Origin: Ruminococcus flavefaciens AE3010 | GTDB lineage: Bacteria; Bacillota; Clostridia; Oscillospirales; Ruminococcaceae | Assembly: GCF_000526795.1 (NCBI RefSeq) | Contig: NZ_JAGT01000001.1 | Location: 2,834,501 to 2,898,500, forward strand | Reading direction: 5' to 3' | Length of the DNA stretch: 64,000 nt | In this document: one piece after another, positions 57,080-64,000 of the stretch | Layout: every line of letters starts with the position of its first letter | How positions within the stretch are numbered: the stretch's first letter is position 1 | Program-made: the position numbers and the translations under genes | Notes under the pieces: model-generated | Told to the model about the DNA's origin: nothing | Databases searched by the model: none | The model's input: only the letters and a program-made list of their open reading frames with translations

Positions 57080-57223
57080 TGAAAATAGTTTGAGAATTGT
57101 GTGTAGTCTGCGTGAAAATACACACAGTGTACGAAGTATTTTCGTATGCGCTCCCCGAAAGTACGCCTTTCTGGGGGCAATTAACCATTTTTAAACCTAT
57201 ACTACAGAGAGGGGTAAAAAACA
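57080..57223 (+). other. Structured 5' leader of the GH48 gene
   Basis: The leader is about 143 bases. By eye it has TACGAA/TTCGTA (57130-57146) and CCCCGAAAG/CTTTC-T-GGGG (57153-57176) hairpins. It also has an AATTCT...AGAATT pairing near the expected 5' end. Such a leader may stabilise the mRNA of this abundant cellulase. No known riboswitch was recognised. Confidence 0.55.
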
Positions 57224-59800
57224 ATGATAAGCAAAAAGAATAAGGCTCTCGCAGCAGGCATTCTTGCTGCTGCAATGTCTGCTTCCGCTGTTGTTCCGGC
57301 TATGGCATCAGCTGCTGCTACAACAGAGGCTGCTAAGTCTAACGGCTCTTACAAAGAGATGTTCGATTCACTCTATGAAGACGTTATCACAAACGGTCAG
57401 TCCAACGGCTATCTCAGCAAGCAGACTAACGGTTCGGGCTTCGGAATCCCTTACCATTCAGTAGAGACATTCATCGTTGAGGCTCCTGACTACGGTCATG
57501 AGACAACTTCTGAGGCTATGTCATACATCGTATGGATGGCAGCTATGCACGATGTTCTCGAGGGTTCAGGCACAGCTTCTGACATCAAGAAGGCTTGGAA
57601 CACAATGGAGGCTATGATCCCCGGCTGGTCAACAGCTTCAGGCAGAACAGACGTTAAGTATGATTCTATCTGGAAGCAGTCAAGACTCAAGGCTGATACA
57701 GCTGAAGAGGGTGACCTTCCTACAGATTATCCTACAAAGCAGCCTAACGTTGATGCTATCAACCCGATGTTCGATGCATTCAAGTCTGCATACAGCAGCG
57801 ATAAGGGCTACTACCTTATGAACTGGCTGGCTGACGTTGATGACTGGTATGGTTTCGGCGGAAGCGGCAAGTTCACATTCATCAATACCTTCCAGAGAGG
57901 TGAGCAGGAGTCTTGTTTCGAGACTGTTCCGGCTCCTTGTCTCGAAGAGCTCAAGTTCGGTATGGAGAGCAGCGGCGATAACGGAAACGGTATCAAGGCT
58001 ATCTTCAACGGTATCGGCAAGGTACCAAAGCAGTACTCATTCACAAACGCTCCTGACGCTGAGGACCGTGCTATCCAGGCTATCTACTTCGCTAATCAGA
58101 ACGGCGTAGACTGCGGCGAGATCTCAGGTCTTGCAGGTAAGATGGGTGACCAGTGCCGTAACGATATGTTCGATAAGTACTACAAGGCTATCGCTAAGGA
58201 TACAAAGCTCACATCTGAGTCAGCAGGTATGGATTCCAAGCACTACCTCATGTCATGGTATACTGCTTGGGGCGGAGCTCTCGGCAACTACGACTGGGCT
58301 TGGCAGATCGGCTGCTCACACTCACATCAGTTCTATCAGAATCCTCTCGCTGCTTACGCTCTTCTCTATGATGAGGGCATCAACAGCGGTATGAAGGCTA
58401 AGGACGCTGACACAGACTATAAGGAGTCTCTCAAGCGTCAGATCGAAATGTATCAGTGGCTCCAGTCTAAGGACGGTCCTTTCGCAGGCGGTTGTACAAA
58501 CAGCTGGAGAGGTCGTTACGAGGAGTATCCTTCAGGCCACGCTACATTCTATGATATGGCTTACGTTCCACATCCTGTATACGCAGATCCTGGTTCAAAC
58601 CACTGGATCGGTAACCAGGTATGGTCAACACAGCGTCTCTGCGAGCTCTATTACTATGTAACAAAGAACGGCGATAAGAGCGGTCAGAAGTACGGCGGTC
58701 TCGCTCTTGATGAGGCTCTTGATAAGCTCCTTGAGAGATGGATCGGCTGGTTCGAAGAGAATACACACTTCAACTACACAGATAAGGAAGGTCACAAGTA
58801 TTCATACTGTATCCCTGCAACTCTTGACTGGGGCAGCAGCGACACAGACTATACTTGCACACCTGATACATGGACAGGTACATACAGTGAGACTGCTAAC
58901 CAGAAGCTCACATGTACAATCGGCGGTTACGGACAGGGAGACGTTGGATGCGTATCCTCACTCTGTAATACACTTATCTACTACGCTAAGGCTAAGGGCG
59001 TAGATCCTAAGTTCGCTACTGAAGAAGGCACATCTGTTGCTGAAAAGGGTCTCTACCTTGCAAACAGACTCCTCTCTGCTCAGTACAACGAGGGACGTGA
59101 CGAGATCGGTCTTACATTTACCGATACAAACGGAAGCCTTTCAAGAGTATTCCACGAGGAAGTTTATATTCCTACAGGATACAGCGGAACAATGCCTGAT
59201 GGTTCTAAGCTTGAGCCGGGCGCTACATTCTCATCTATCCGTAAGAGCTACGAGAAGGACGATATGTGGCAGGCTGCTAAGAAGTACGACGAGGGCGTTG
59301 GCGATGACAACAACGGCGACGGAAAGGTTGATATCAAGGACTATCAGTTCCAGTATCACAGATTCTGGCACGCTGGTGACGCTATCGTTGCTTACGGTAC
59401 TATGGCACTTCTCTATCCTGAGGTTAAGCCAGTAGATCCAACTCCTGGTGAGACAACAACTACAACAACTACAACAGCACCTCCTACAACTACAACAACT
59501 ACAACAACAGCAACAACTCCCGATCCTACAACTACAACTAAGAATACACCTGCTGCAGGCGTATGGGGCGATGCTAACTGCGATAACGACGTAGATATGT
59601 CTGACGTTGTTCTTATCATGCAGAGCCTTGCTAACCCCAACAAGTACGGTCTCGACGGTACAGATGCTAAGGCTATCACAGCTCAGGGTCTTGCTAACGC
59701 AGACGTTGCTGAGCACGGTGACGGTGTAACTGCAGGTGACGCACTCCGCATCCAGGAGTACCTCCTCAAGAAGGTTGCTTCACTTGATCCTACTAAGTAA
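57224..59800 (+). CDS. cel48A: GH48 cellulosomal exoglucanase with dockerin
   Basis: The 858-residue product has a signal peptide cut near residue 30. The GH48 domain runs to about residue 735, with the acid/base Glu in HETTSEAMSYIVWMAAMH, QIGCSHSHQFYQNPLAAYAL and GGCTNSWRGRYE. A Thr/Pro linker follows, then a C-terminal dockerin (GDANCDNDVDMSDVVLIMQS; ANADVAEHGDGVTAGDALRI). GH48 enzymes are the main processive cellulases of cellulosomes, releasing cellobiose from reducing ends. Codon use is strongly biased to GCT, ACA and CTC, as in cttA and scaE. GAGAGGGG precedes the ATG. Confidence 0.95.
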   Translation: MISKKNKALAAGILAAAMSASAVVPAMASAAATTEAAKSNGSYKEMFDSLYEDVITNGQSNGYLSKQTNGSGFGIPYHSVETFIVEAPDYGHETTSEAMSYIVWMAAMHDVLEGSGTASDIKKAWNTMEAMIPGWSTASGRTDVKYDSIWKQSRLKADTAEEGDLPTDYPTKQPNVDAINPMFDAFKSAYSSDKGYYLMNWLADVDDWYGFGGSGKFTFINTFQRGEQESCFETVPAPCLEELKFGMESSGDNGNGIKAIFNGIGKVPKQYSFTNAPDAEDRAIQAIYFANQNGVDCGEISGLAGKMGDQCRNDMFDKYYKAIAKDTKLTSESAGMDSKHYLMSWYTAWGGALGNYDWAWQIGCSHSHQFYQNPLAAYALLYDEGINSGMKAKDADTDYKESLKRQIEMYQWLQSKDGPFAGGCTNSWRGRYEEYPSGHATFYDMAYVPHPVYADPGSNHWIGNQVWSTQRLCELYYYVTKNGDKSGQKYGGLALDEALDKLLERWIGWFEENTHFNYTDKEGHKYSYCIPATLDWGSSDTDYTCTPDTWTGTYSETANQKLTCTIGGYGQGDVGCVSSLCNTLIYYAKAKGVDPKFATEEGTSVAEKGLYLANRLLSAQYNEGRDEIGLTFTDTNGSLSRVFHEEVYIPTGYSGTMPDGSKLEPGATFSSIRKSYEKDDMWQAAKKYDEGVGDDNNGDGKVDIKDYQFQYHRFWHAGDAIVAYGTMALLYPEVKPVDPTPGETTTTTTTTAPPTTTTTTTTATTPDPTTTTKNTPAAGVWGDANCDNDVDMSDVVLIMQSLANPNKYGLDGTDAKAITAQGLANADVAEHGDGVTAGDALRIQEYLLKKVASLDPTK

Positions 59801-59817
59801 TTAGTATATAAAACCAT

Positions 59818-59853
59818 TAAAGCTGCACGGCTTATGCTGTGCAGCTTTTTTAT
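59818..59853 (+). terminator. Terminator of the GH48 gene
   Basis: AAAGCTGCAC / GTGCAGCTTTTTT with a 10-nt loop. Confidence 0.9.
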
Positions 59854-59895
59854 GTCACCGCAGGCTTATAGCTCCCAATATTTTCAGAAAAATGC

Positions 59896-59924
59896 TTGCA
59901 TTTTAACGGGAATAATGTTATAAT
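59896..59924 (+). promoter_or_regulatory. Promoter of the yicC-remA-gmk-rpoZ-priA operon
   Basis: TTGCAT (59896-59901) and TATAAT (59919-59924) have a 17-bp spacer. Confidence 0.75.
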
Positions 59925-59977
59925 ATTAGAATAGCATATCTATGCGAAAAAATATATGCAGGAAAGCAGGCGATAAG

Positions 59978-60856
59978 GTGCTTAGAAGTATGACAGGCTA
60001 CGGAAGAGCGCAGCAAATACTTAACGGACGGGATATTCTCGTGGAGATTCGCTCCGTGAACCATAGATATTATGAATATTCGTCAAGAGTTCCCAGAACT
60101 TACAGTTATATAGATGAAAAACTGAAGGCTTTGCTTAAAACAGGCATTTCACGCGGCAAGGTTGAGATCTCGGTCACTATCAACAACATTGAGGGTAAGG
60201 ATACTGAGATCGCTGTAAACAAGGGCGCAGCTCAGGGCTATGTGGACGCCCTCAGAAGCATCGCTGACGAGCTGGGCGTTGAGGATGACATCACACTCTC
60301 AAAGCTTATGAAGCTCCCTGATATCTTCAATATACAGAAAACTCCCGACGATGAGGAGCAGGTGTGGGAGGACGTTTCCGCAGTTGCCTCCGAGGCTATC
60401 CGCCGCTTCGTTGAAATGAGACAGGTGGAGGGCGAACGCCTTAAAGCCGATGTTACCGAAAAGGCTGAGGGTATCCTCGCTATGGTATCAAAGGTGGAGG
60501 AGCTCTCTCCCAAGACAGTTGAAAATTACAGGAACAGGCTGTACAAGAAGCTCAGCGAGGTACTTGAGGGCAAGGATATCGACGACCAGAGAGTCGTTAC
60601 CGAAGCAGCTGTATTCGCTGAGAAGATAGCAGTCGACGAGGAGACTGTACGTCTCAGGAGCCATATCGCTCAGCTGGAAACTATGCTGGCAAGTGACGAG
60701 GCTGTGGGCAGAAAGCTGGACTTCATCGTGCAGGAAATGAACCGCGAGGTAAATACCATCGGCTCAAAAGCTCAGGATCTCAACGTCACAAAGGTAGTTG
60801 TTGATATGAAGGCTGAGATCGAGAAGATACGCGAGCAGATACAGAACATCGAATAA
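59978..60856 (+). CDS. yicC: YicC/YloC-family endoribonuclease, probable GTG start
   Basis: The 292-residue product begins (V)[12 protein letters not shown], the conserved YicC N-terminus, and has [13 protein letters not shown] and the C-terminal DUF1732 region ([20 protein letters not shown]). The family has endoribonuclease activity in E. coli and Bacillus. The start is set at GTG 59978 from homology; an ATG at 59942 adds residues not usual for the family, and the ATG at 59990 would lose LRS. Confidence 0.88.
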   Translation: MLRSMTGYGRAQQILNGRDILVEIRSVNHRYYEYSSRVPRTYSYIDEKLKALLKTGISRGKVEISVTINNIEGKDTEIAVNKGAAQGYVDALRSIADELGVEDDITLSKLMKLPDIFNIQKTPDDEEQVWEDVSAVASEAIRRFVEMRQVEGERLKADVTEKAEGILAMVSKVEELSPKTVENYRNRLYKKLSEVLEGKDIDDQRVVTEAAVFAEKIAVDEETVRLRSHIAQLETMLASDEAVGRKLDFIVQEMNREVNTIGSKAQDLNVTKVVVDMKAEIEKIREQIQNIE

Positions 60857-60860
60857 GACT

Positions 60861-61118
60861 ATGAAGCTGATAAATATTGGTTACGGAAATATGGTGTCGG
60901 CAGACAGGATAGTTACTATTGTAAGTCCCGAGTCTGCTCCCATAAAGCGCCTCGTTCAGGAGGCACGCGACGACGGCAGAGCCGTTGACGCAACTTACGG
61001 ACGCAAAACAAGAGCCGTCATGATAATGGACAGCGGTCACATTATCCTGTCCTCGCTTATCACGGACACTCTTGCGGCAAGAATAAACGGTTCGGGAGGT
61101 TCCGACGAAGATGAATAA
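60861..61118 (+). CDS. remA: RemA-family regulator (DUF370)
   Basis: The 85-residue protein ([54 protein letters not shown]) is a RemA homologue, a ring-forming DNA-binding protein that activates biofilm matrix genes in Bacillus. It sits in the yicC-remA-gmk-rpoZ order typical of Firmicutes. Its acidic tail overlaps the gmk start by 8 bases. Confidence 0.9.
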   Translation: MKLINIGYGNMVSADRIVTIVSPESAPIKRLVQEARDDGRAVDATYGRKTRAVMIMDSGHIILSSLITDTLAARINGSGGSDEDE

Positions 61119-61716
61119 AGGCAGACTTATAGTTTTTTCCGCGCCGTCGGGCTGCGGTAAGGGTACTATGCTGGAGGAGATTCTCAAAGACAAGAGCTTT
61201 GCGTTATCTGTTTCGGCTACTACAAGAGCTCCCCGTGAGGGCGAAAAGGACGGTGTGAATTACCACTTCCTTACCCGCGAGGACTTCGAGCAGCGTATCG
61301 CTGACGGCAAATTTATCGAGCACGCAGAGTACTGCCAGAACCTCTACGGCACTCTTGTCAGCGAGGTGGACGGCAGACTTGAACAGGGACTCAACGTTAT
61401 CCTTGAAATAGAGCCTCAGGGCGCTATGAAGATACGCGAGAAGCGTCCCGACGCGGTGTTTATATTCGTTGTACCGCCGTCAATTAACGAGCTCCGCCGC
61501 AGACTGAAAAAGCGCGGCACCGAGACCGACGAGGTCATCGAGGAGCGCGTATCAAAGGCGACATGGGAGGTATCCCAGGCTGAAAAGTACGATTACGTTA
61601 TTGTCAATGACGCCCTTGAGGACGCTATAAGCGACTTCTTCACGGTCATCCGCGCGGAAAAGCTTAAAGTGGACTACTCGGGAGATATTATAAATGAGGT
61701 GTTGAAAAATGCTTAG
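61111..61716 (+). CDS. gmk: Guanylate kinase
   Basis: The 201-residue enzyme has the P-loop [12 protein letters not shown], the GMP site [19 protein letters not shown] and [14 protein letters not shown]. It converts GMP to GDP. It overlaps remA and rpoZ by 8 bases each, so the genes are translationally linked. Confidence 0.97.
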   Translation: MNKGRLIVFSAPSGCGKGTMLEEILKDKSFALSVSATTRAPREGEKDGVNYHFLTREDFEQRIADGKFIEHAEYCQNLYGTLVSEVDGRLEQGLNVILEIEPQGAMKIREKRPDAVFIFVVPPSINELRRRLKKRGTETDEVIEERVSKATWEVSQAEKYDYVIVNDALEDAISDFFTVIRAEKLKVDYSGDIINEVLKNA

Positions 61717-61918
61717 ACCAGCAGTAAACCAGATCATCACAAAGAATGAGAGCTGTTATTCTCTCGTTATCGCAGTTGCAAAGCGTGCAAGACAGATCTC
61801 CGAGGAGCTCTACGAAAAGGGCGAGACTCTTGAGGAGAAGCCTGTCAAGACAGCAGTTGAGGAGCTTGCAAGCGGCAAGTGCAAGATAGTGAGCACAGCT
61901 CCCGCAGTTACTGAATAA
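61709..61918 (+). CDS. rpoZ: RNA polymerase omega subunit
   Basis: The 69-residue protein ([42 protein letters not shown]) is omega, which helps assemble RNA polymerase. Its stop overlaps the priA start (TAATG). Confidence 0.93.
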   Translation: MLRPAVNQIITKNESCYSLVIAVAKRARQISEELYEKGETLEEKPVKTAVEELASGKCKIVSTAPAVTE

Positions 61919-64000
61919 TGCCCCTTAAAGCGGAGGTCGCAGTCAGCGGAACAGCCTATTCATTTGATATGCTGTTCAGCTACGCTGTACCCGATAAGCT
62001 GGCGGCTAAAACTGCCTGCGGCTGTCGGGTGCTGGTACCCTTCGGAAAAGGAAATAAGCGCAGGATAGGCGTGGTCATGGGCCTCACAGAGGGCGATACA
62101 GCCCGTCTGAAGCCCCTTGTGTCCCTTGTTGACGAGGAACCCGTTGTCTCCGAGGAGCTTCTGCGGCTTGCTCTCTATCTCAGGGAGCAGACCTTCTGTA
62201 CCTACTATGACGCGGTAAAGGCTATGCTTCCCCCTGCAATGAGCGTCAGCACAAAAGAAACGTTCAGGCTTGTTAAGAATTTCACGGGCAGGGACTCCCT
62301 GACCCCAGCGGCGGCGGAGCTTCTTGAAAGGCTTGTATGTGCTTCGGACAATAAGGAGCTGAATCAGCTCATAGACGAGCATATCATGGAAAACGGCAGG
62401 CGGCTCCCCGACGAGCTCTGCGACGCAGGCGCCATGGACTCGGACAACGTGTTCAGACAGGCGGTGGGCGACGCGGCTGTGAGAATGGTGCGGCTTTCCG
62501 ACAAGTACATGAGCGCTCCCGAGAGCTTTGACCTTACGCCCAAGCAGAAGCAGGTGGCTGAGTTCCTCAGCGAGTACGGCTCTGCGGCAGTACGTGAGGC
62601 TGCATACATGTGCGGCGTTACGGAATCCGTAGTGAAGCGGCTCTGCGCAGGCGGCGCAGCCGAGGAATATGAAGCCGAGGTGCTGAGAAGAGTTGAGGGC
62701 GACGCGGACGAGGAAAGACGTCCCGAGGATATAGTCCTTTCAGCTGAACAGCAGAGAGCTCACGACGCAGTGCTGGCACAGCTCAGAGAGCGCAAGCCTG
62801 CGGTATTTCTGCTCCACGGCGTTACGGGAAGCGGCAAGACCTCGGTCTTTGAGAAGCTCATAGACGATACGGTGAAAATGGGACGGCAGGCAATGCTGCT
62901 CATTCCCGAAATAGGTCTTACTCCCCAGATACTGAAACGCTTCCGCTCGCTTTTCGGCGAAAGAGTTGCCGTTATCCACAGCGGTCTCTCTCTCGGTCAG
63001 AGACTTGACGAGTACAAGCGCATAAAGCGCGGTGACGCGGACATAGTAATAGGTACAAGAAGTGCCGTGTTTGCTCCGCTGAGCAATATAGGGCTCATTA
63101 TTATAGATGAGGAGGGCGAGCGCTCCTACAAGTCGGACAGCTCCCCGAGATATACCACACATGACATAGCCAAGCAGCGCTGTGCATATCATGGTTCCGC
63201 ACTTCTGCTGGCTTCGGCAACTCCCTCTATCGAGAGCTATTATCTCGCCGAAAGGGGAGCGTATAAGCTTCTGGAAATGAAGGAAAGGTACGGCAATGCA
63301 CCCCTGCCCGAGGTGAGTATCATTGATATGAACCTTGAGCGAGAGGCGGGCAACCGCACGGAATTCAGCCGCAAATTAGCCGAGGAGATAAGCCTTAACC
63401 TGAAAAACGGCGAGCAGTCAATACTGCTGCTGAACAGGCGGGGCTATCATACCATTATAAGCTGCTGCGACTGCTATCAGCCTGTGTACTGTCCCAACTG
63501 CTCCGTGCCGCTGACATACCACAAGAAAAACGACAAGCTCATGTGTCACTACTGCGGATATGTAAGTCCGCCTGTGGATACCTGCCCGTCCTGCGGCTCG
63601 AAGCACCTGAAAAATATGGGCTTCGGCACACAGAAGCTGGAGGAGGAGCTTTCCACATTCTTCCCGTCCGCGCGGATACTCCGCATGGACGCGGATACCA
63701 CCTTTTCGCGGTATTCCTATGAGAAGAACTTCACGGACTTCCGCGACGGGAAATATGACATAATGATAGGTACTCAGATGATAGGCAAGGGACTTGACTT
63801 CCCCAACGTTACGCTGGTGGGAGTTCTCTCCGTTGACAAGGCTCTGTACGCGGGAGATTTCCGAAGCTATGAGCGCACCTTTTCCCTTATCACTCAGGTG
63901 GTGGGACGAGGCGGACGCGGTGAGCGCAAGGGACGTGCTGTACTACAGACCTTTATCCCCGAGCACTACATCATGAACCTTGCAGCCGCTCAGGACTACA
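61918..64000 (+). CDS. priA: Primosomal replication-restart helicase PriA, 3' truncated by the window
   Basis: The frame is open for 694 codons to the window edge. It has the N-terminal DNA-binding part (VSGTAYSFDMLFSYAVP), Walker A HGVTGSGKTS, and a DEEGERSYKSD motif II (PriA usually has DEEH). Paired cysteine motifs bind zinc (CDCYQPVYCPNCSVPLTYH, CHYCGYVSPPVDTCPSCGS), and GTQMIGKGLDFPNVTLVGVL follows. It reloads the replisome at stalled forks. In many relatives coaBC lies between rpoZ and priA; here it is absent. Confidence 0.95.
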   Translation, partial: MPLKAEVAVSGTAYSFDMLFSYAVPDKLAAKTACGCRVLVPFGKGNKRRIGVVMGLTEGDTARLKPLVSLVDEEPVVSEELLRLALYLREQTFCTYYDAVKAMLPPAMSVSTKETFRLVKNFTGRDSLTPAAAELLERLVCASDNKELNQLIDEHIMENGRRLPDELCDAGAMDSDNVFRQAVGDAAVRMVRLSDKYMSAPESFDLTPKQKQVAEFLSEYGSAAVREAAYMCGVTESVVKRLCAGGAAEEYEAEVLRRVEGDADEERRPEDIVLSAEQQRAHDAVLAQLRERKPAVFLLHGVTGSGKTSVFEKLIDDTVKMGRQAMLLIPEIGLTPQILKRFRSLFGERVAVIHSGLSLGQRLDEYKRIKRGDADIVIGTRSAVFAPLSNIGLIIIDEEGERSYKSDSSPRYTTHDIAKQRCAYHGSALLLASATPSIESYYLAERGAYKLLEMKERYGNAPLPEVSIIDMNLEREAGNRTEFSRKLAEEISLNLKNGEQSILLLNRRGYHTIISCCDCYQPVYCPNCSVPLTYHKKNDKLMCHYCGYVSPPVDTCPSCGSKHLKNMGFGTQKLEEELSTFFPSARILRMDADTTFSRYSYEKNFTDFRDGKYDIMIGTQMIGKGLDFPNVTLVGVLSVDKALYAGDFRSYERTFSLITQVVGRGGRGERKGRAVLQTFIPEHYIMNLAAAQDY

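Overview
The window looks like chromosome of a cellulosome-producing anaerobic Firmicute of the genus Ruminococcus, most probably R. flavefaciens or a close relative. The evidence is the left edge, which carries the X-module/dockerin end of a CttA-like protein followed by a ScaE-like single-cohesin, sortase-type anchoring protein (the known cttA-scaE end of the R. flavefaciens sca cluster). A dockerin-bearing GH48 exoglucanase, a dockerin-bearing SGNH esterase-like protein, a GH5 lipoprotein and a cohesin-like lipoprotein occur elsewhere. Thr-rich linkers, indolepyruvate and pyruvate ferredoxin oxidoreductases, and strong TTGACA-17-TATAAT promoters fit the same group. No tRNA, rRNA, CRISPR array, prophage or transposase gene was seen.

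Layout. 1-1500: end of the sca cluster. 1500-8250: TtcA-like tRNA thiolase, a DUF2500-like membrane protein, ung, metF with a free-standing MetH activation domain, a sugar-type solute-binding lipoprotein and an SDR epimerase. 8490-12860 (minus strand): mazG-HU-rqcP, then trpS with an unknown partner, and a PLP aminotransferase. 13038-18310: a MATE/SpoVB-type flippase with an apparent CTG start, an Rrf2 regulator and cysK that share an operator-like box, and two lipoproteins. 18694-22791: GH5 endoglucanase, zinc ribbon protein, SGNH-dockerin protein. 22858-30892: lipid kinase, holB-ricT-queH, ybaK, a degenerate GGDEF protein, a 32-residue membrane peptide, a CIRCE-controlled hsp20 and a Cof-type phosphatase. 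31056-37279: aryl-acid locus iorA...iorB-paaK-(Cse60-like)-ACT, with two structured intergenic RNAs. 37403-43054: zinc ribbon protein, membrane protein, malQ-lipoprotein-glgP for glycogen and maltodextrin turnover. 43265-46348: seven small genes, six of them membrane proteins (two paralogous pairs), with an XRE repressor behind three phased operators. 46768-51866: pyruvate:ferredoxin oxidoreductase flanked by inverted repeats, a candidate small RNA, spoVAC and spoIIID. 51897-56640: Gld-type ABC operon. 57224-59800: the GH48 cellulase with a structured leader. 59978-64000: yicC-remA-gmk-rpoZ-priA (cut by the window edge).

Intergenic spaces are full of short dispersed palindromes. Most have a GTAGGG...CCCG frame around interchangeable hairpins, of which GGGCGGATATTATCCGCCC is the commonest. 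In three places the attached AGCCGTTAG tail supplies the last codons of a gene.

The genes together describe a fibre-degrading anaerobe: cell-wall anchoring of cellulosome parts, secreted cellulases, glycogen and maltodextrin handling, ferredoxin-linked 2-oxoacid oxidation, and a partial set of sporulation genes. The most novel items are regulatory: the three operators at exact 23-bp steps in front of the XRE gene, the candidate small RNA with an anti-Shine-Dalgarno stretch, the shared Rrf2/cysK box, and the structured RNAs inside the ior-paaK locus. A lipoprotein that looks like a cohesin with its halves in swapped order is the most unusual protein. All functional calls come from reading motifs by eye; no database search was run.
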